In this document: positions 5,178 through 6,336 of the stretch, piece by piece
Layout of the letters: every line of letters starts with the position of its first letter
How positions within the stretch are numbered: position 1 is the stretch's first letter
NCBI GenBank assembly: GCA_904501835.1
Contig: CAJGBW010000062.1
Location: 1-6,336 of the forward strand
Direction of reading: 5' to 3'
DNA: 6,336 nucleotides
DNA from: an uncultured Bacteroidales bacterium
GTDB lineage: Bacteria > Bacteroidota > Bacteroidia > Bacteroidales > UBA932
Program-made: the position numbers and the translations under genes
Notes under the pieces: model-generated
Database searches by the model: none
What the model was told of the DNA's origin: nothing
The model's input: the letters and a program-made list of their open reading frames with translations, nothing else

Positions 5178-6336
5178 ATGAAAGTATTGAAATTCGGCGG
5201 CAGTTCTGTCGGAAGTGCAGAGAGCCTGAAAAACGTGAAGAAAATCGTTGAAGCAGCGGGAGAACCGCTTGTAATCGTTGTTTCCGCTTTGGGTGGAGTC
5301 ACCGACGCGCTTCTGACGACCGCACGTACCGCCGCTGAAAAAGATAAGACATATCTGGATGCGCTCTCCGCCATTGAAGAGCGTCATGAGGCCTTGATTG
5401 AAGCTTGCATCAGCGAAGAGAAAAAATCTCCGTTGAAGGGAAGCATCGCCTCTTTGTTTGAAGAGCTCCGCAGTCTGTTTCAGGGCGTTTATCTATTGAA
5501 AGACCTGACCAAAAAGACTGAAAATGCCATTGTAAGTTATGGCGAGAGACTTTCTTCCCGCATTGTAGCGGCCTACATCGAAGAGGCTGCCTGCTATGAT
5601 GCACTCGGTTTTTTCAAGACTACCAAAGAGGGCAATCGCGACGTCATCAACAACGAATCGACTGAAAAAGCCATCCGTGAAGCCTTCGTCGATTTCCCTA
5701 CCAAAGTAAAAAGAGTGGTCGTGCCGGGCTTTATTTCGGCCGATGAAAAGACAGGAGAAATCACCAATCTCGGACGCGGCGGCAGCGACTACACCGCCAG
5801 CATCATTGCAGCGGCCCTCAATGCGGAAATTTTGGAAATATGGACAGACGTGGATGGTTTCATGACCGCCGATCCCCGCATTATCAAAAGTTCCTATACC
5901 ATTGATGAACTCAGTTATGAGGAAGCCATGGAACTTTGCAACTTCGGCGCAAAGGTCATTTATACACCGACCCTCTACCCTGTCTATGCCAAGTCCATTC
6001 CCATTTTGATTAAAAATACCTTCAATCCCGAGGGGAAAGGCACCGTCATCAAAAAGGACGCCATCCGAAAAGACAGAGCCATCACCGGTATCTCTTCCAT
6101 CAAGGGAGTAAGCCTGATTACCCTTTCCGGCCCTACCATGGTGGGCGTTGTCGGAGTGGACGGACTGATTTTCTCTGCGTTGGCCGAGCACCATATCAGT
6201 GTATTCTTCGTCAGTCAGGCATCCTCCGAGGTAAGTATCACCATCGGCGTCAAGGACAATGATGCTCCTCTTGCCTGTGAGGTACTCAATAAGGTATTTG
6301 AAAAAGAAATTTCCGTAGGTGCCCTCTACCCGCTTC
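5178..6336 (+). CDS. thrA: Aspartokinase, probably bifunctional aspartokinase/homoserine dehydrogenase (ThrA), 3' end off window
   Basis: Aspartokinase phosphorylates L-aspartate with ATP, the first step towards threonine, methionine and lysine. The ATG at 5178 opens a frame of 386 complete codons that runs off the window. The translation begins MKVLKFGGSSVGSAESL, with the nucleotide-binding KFGG motif at residues 5-8. Further kinase segments are VVSALGGVTDALL at 34-46, SYGERLSSR at 120-128, GRGGSDYTA at 199-207, EIWTDVDGFMTADPR at 220-234 and NFGAKVIY at 255-262. Regulatory ACT sequence starts near 303 (TGISSIKGVSLITLSG). The kinase and the ACT segment that ends KEISVGALYPL follow Bacteroides and E. 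coli ThrA more closely than LysC, so a C-terminal homoserine dehydrogenase domain is expected beyond 6336, giving about 810 aa; it cannot be seen here. The commoner KFGGTS reads KFGGSS. There is no Shine-Dalgarno sequence, and an A-rich tract precedes the start. It is divergent from acn. The alternative is a monofunctional LysC. Confidence 0.88.
   Translation, partial: MKVLKFGGSSVGSAESLKNVKKIVEAAGEPLVIVVSALGGVTDALLTTARTAAEKDKTYLDALSAIEERHEALIEACISEEKKSPLKGSIASLFEELRSLFQGVYLLKDLTKKTENAIVSYGERLSSRIVAAYIEEAACYDALGFFKTTKEGNRDVINNESTEKAIREAFVDFPTKVKRVVVPGFISADEKTGEITNLGRGGSDYTASIIAAALNAEILEIWTDVDGFMTADPRIIKSSYTIDELSYEEAMELCNFGAKVIYTPTLYPVYAKSIPILIKNTFNPEGKGTVIKKDAIRKDRAITGISSIKGVSLITLSGPTMVGVVGVDGLIFSALAEHHISVFFVSQASSEVSITIGVKDNDAPLACEVLNKVFEKEISVGALYPL

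Noticed and set aside
5493..6194. 233-codon minus-strand open frame opposite thrA
   Set aside because: Antisense to conserved aspartokinase motifs. The Gly/Asp/Phe-rich translation looks like no known family, and it has no own promoter or ribosome binding site.

Overview
The window looks like chromosomal DNA of an anaerobic or microaerophilic member of the Bacteroidales. The protein sequences resemble Bacteroides/Parabacteroides/Prevotella-group homologues: the ThrA-type aspartokinase, the roughly 450-residue citrate synthase with a GHAVY motif, and the mitochondrial-type aconitase. Most starts have no Shine-Dalgarno sequence, and the one intergenic region carries candidate Bacteroidetes-type promoter boxes (TTTG / TAnnTTTG-like). 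The lineage is inferred from remembered family resemblance, not from a search.

Layout: positions 1-4970 hold four tightly packed genes, all on the minus strand. In transcription order they are aconitase (4970-2754), citrate synthase (2749-1391), a short ammonia-dependent NAD synthetase (1379-615) and the N-terminal metallo-beta-lactamase-like half of a flavodiiron protein (618 down to the window edge at 1). The junctions are 4 bp, 11 bp and a 4-bp ATGA overlap, so one operon is very likely. Positions 4971-5177 are a divergent intergenic region with a candidate promoter for each direction. From 5178 a plus-strand gene runs off the right edge. It encodes an aspartokinase that looks like the N-terminal part of bifunctional ThrA (aspartokinase/homoserine dehydrogenase).

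How the genes fit together: citrate synthase and aconitase form the first part of the oxidative branch that makes 2-oxoglutarate for glutamate synthesis. Isocitrate dehydrogenase, which I recall lying between these two genes in Bacteroides thetaiotaomicron, is absent here. NAD synthetase supplies the cofactor pool. Flavodiiron proteins reduce O2 and/or NO, both of which damage the aconitase [4Fe-4S] cluster. A metabolic or protective link between the four genes is therefore attractive, but it is an inference. The divergent thrA starts threonine/methionine synthesis from aspartate, so the intergenic region separates two biosynthetic routes that draw on oxaloacetate.

I see no mobile elements, CRISPR arrays, tRNA or rRNA genes, or clear terminators. 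The window is mainly core metabolism with an interesting gene order. I did not find a convincing wholly novel system.
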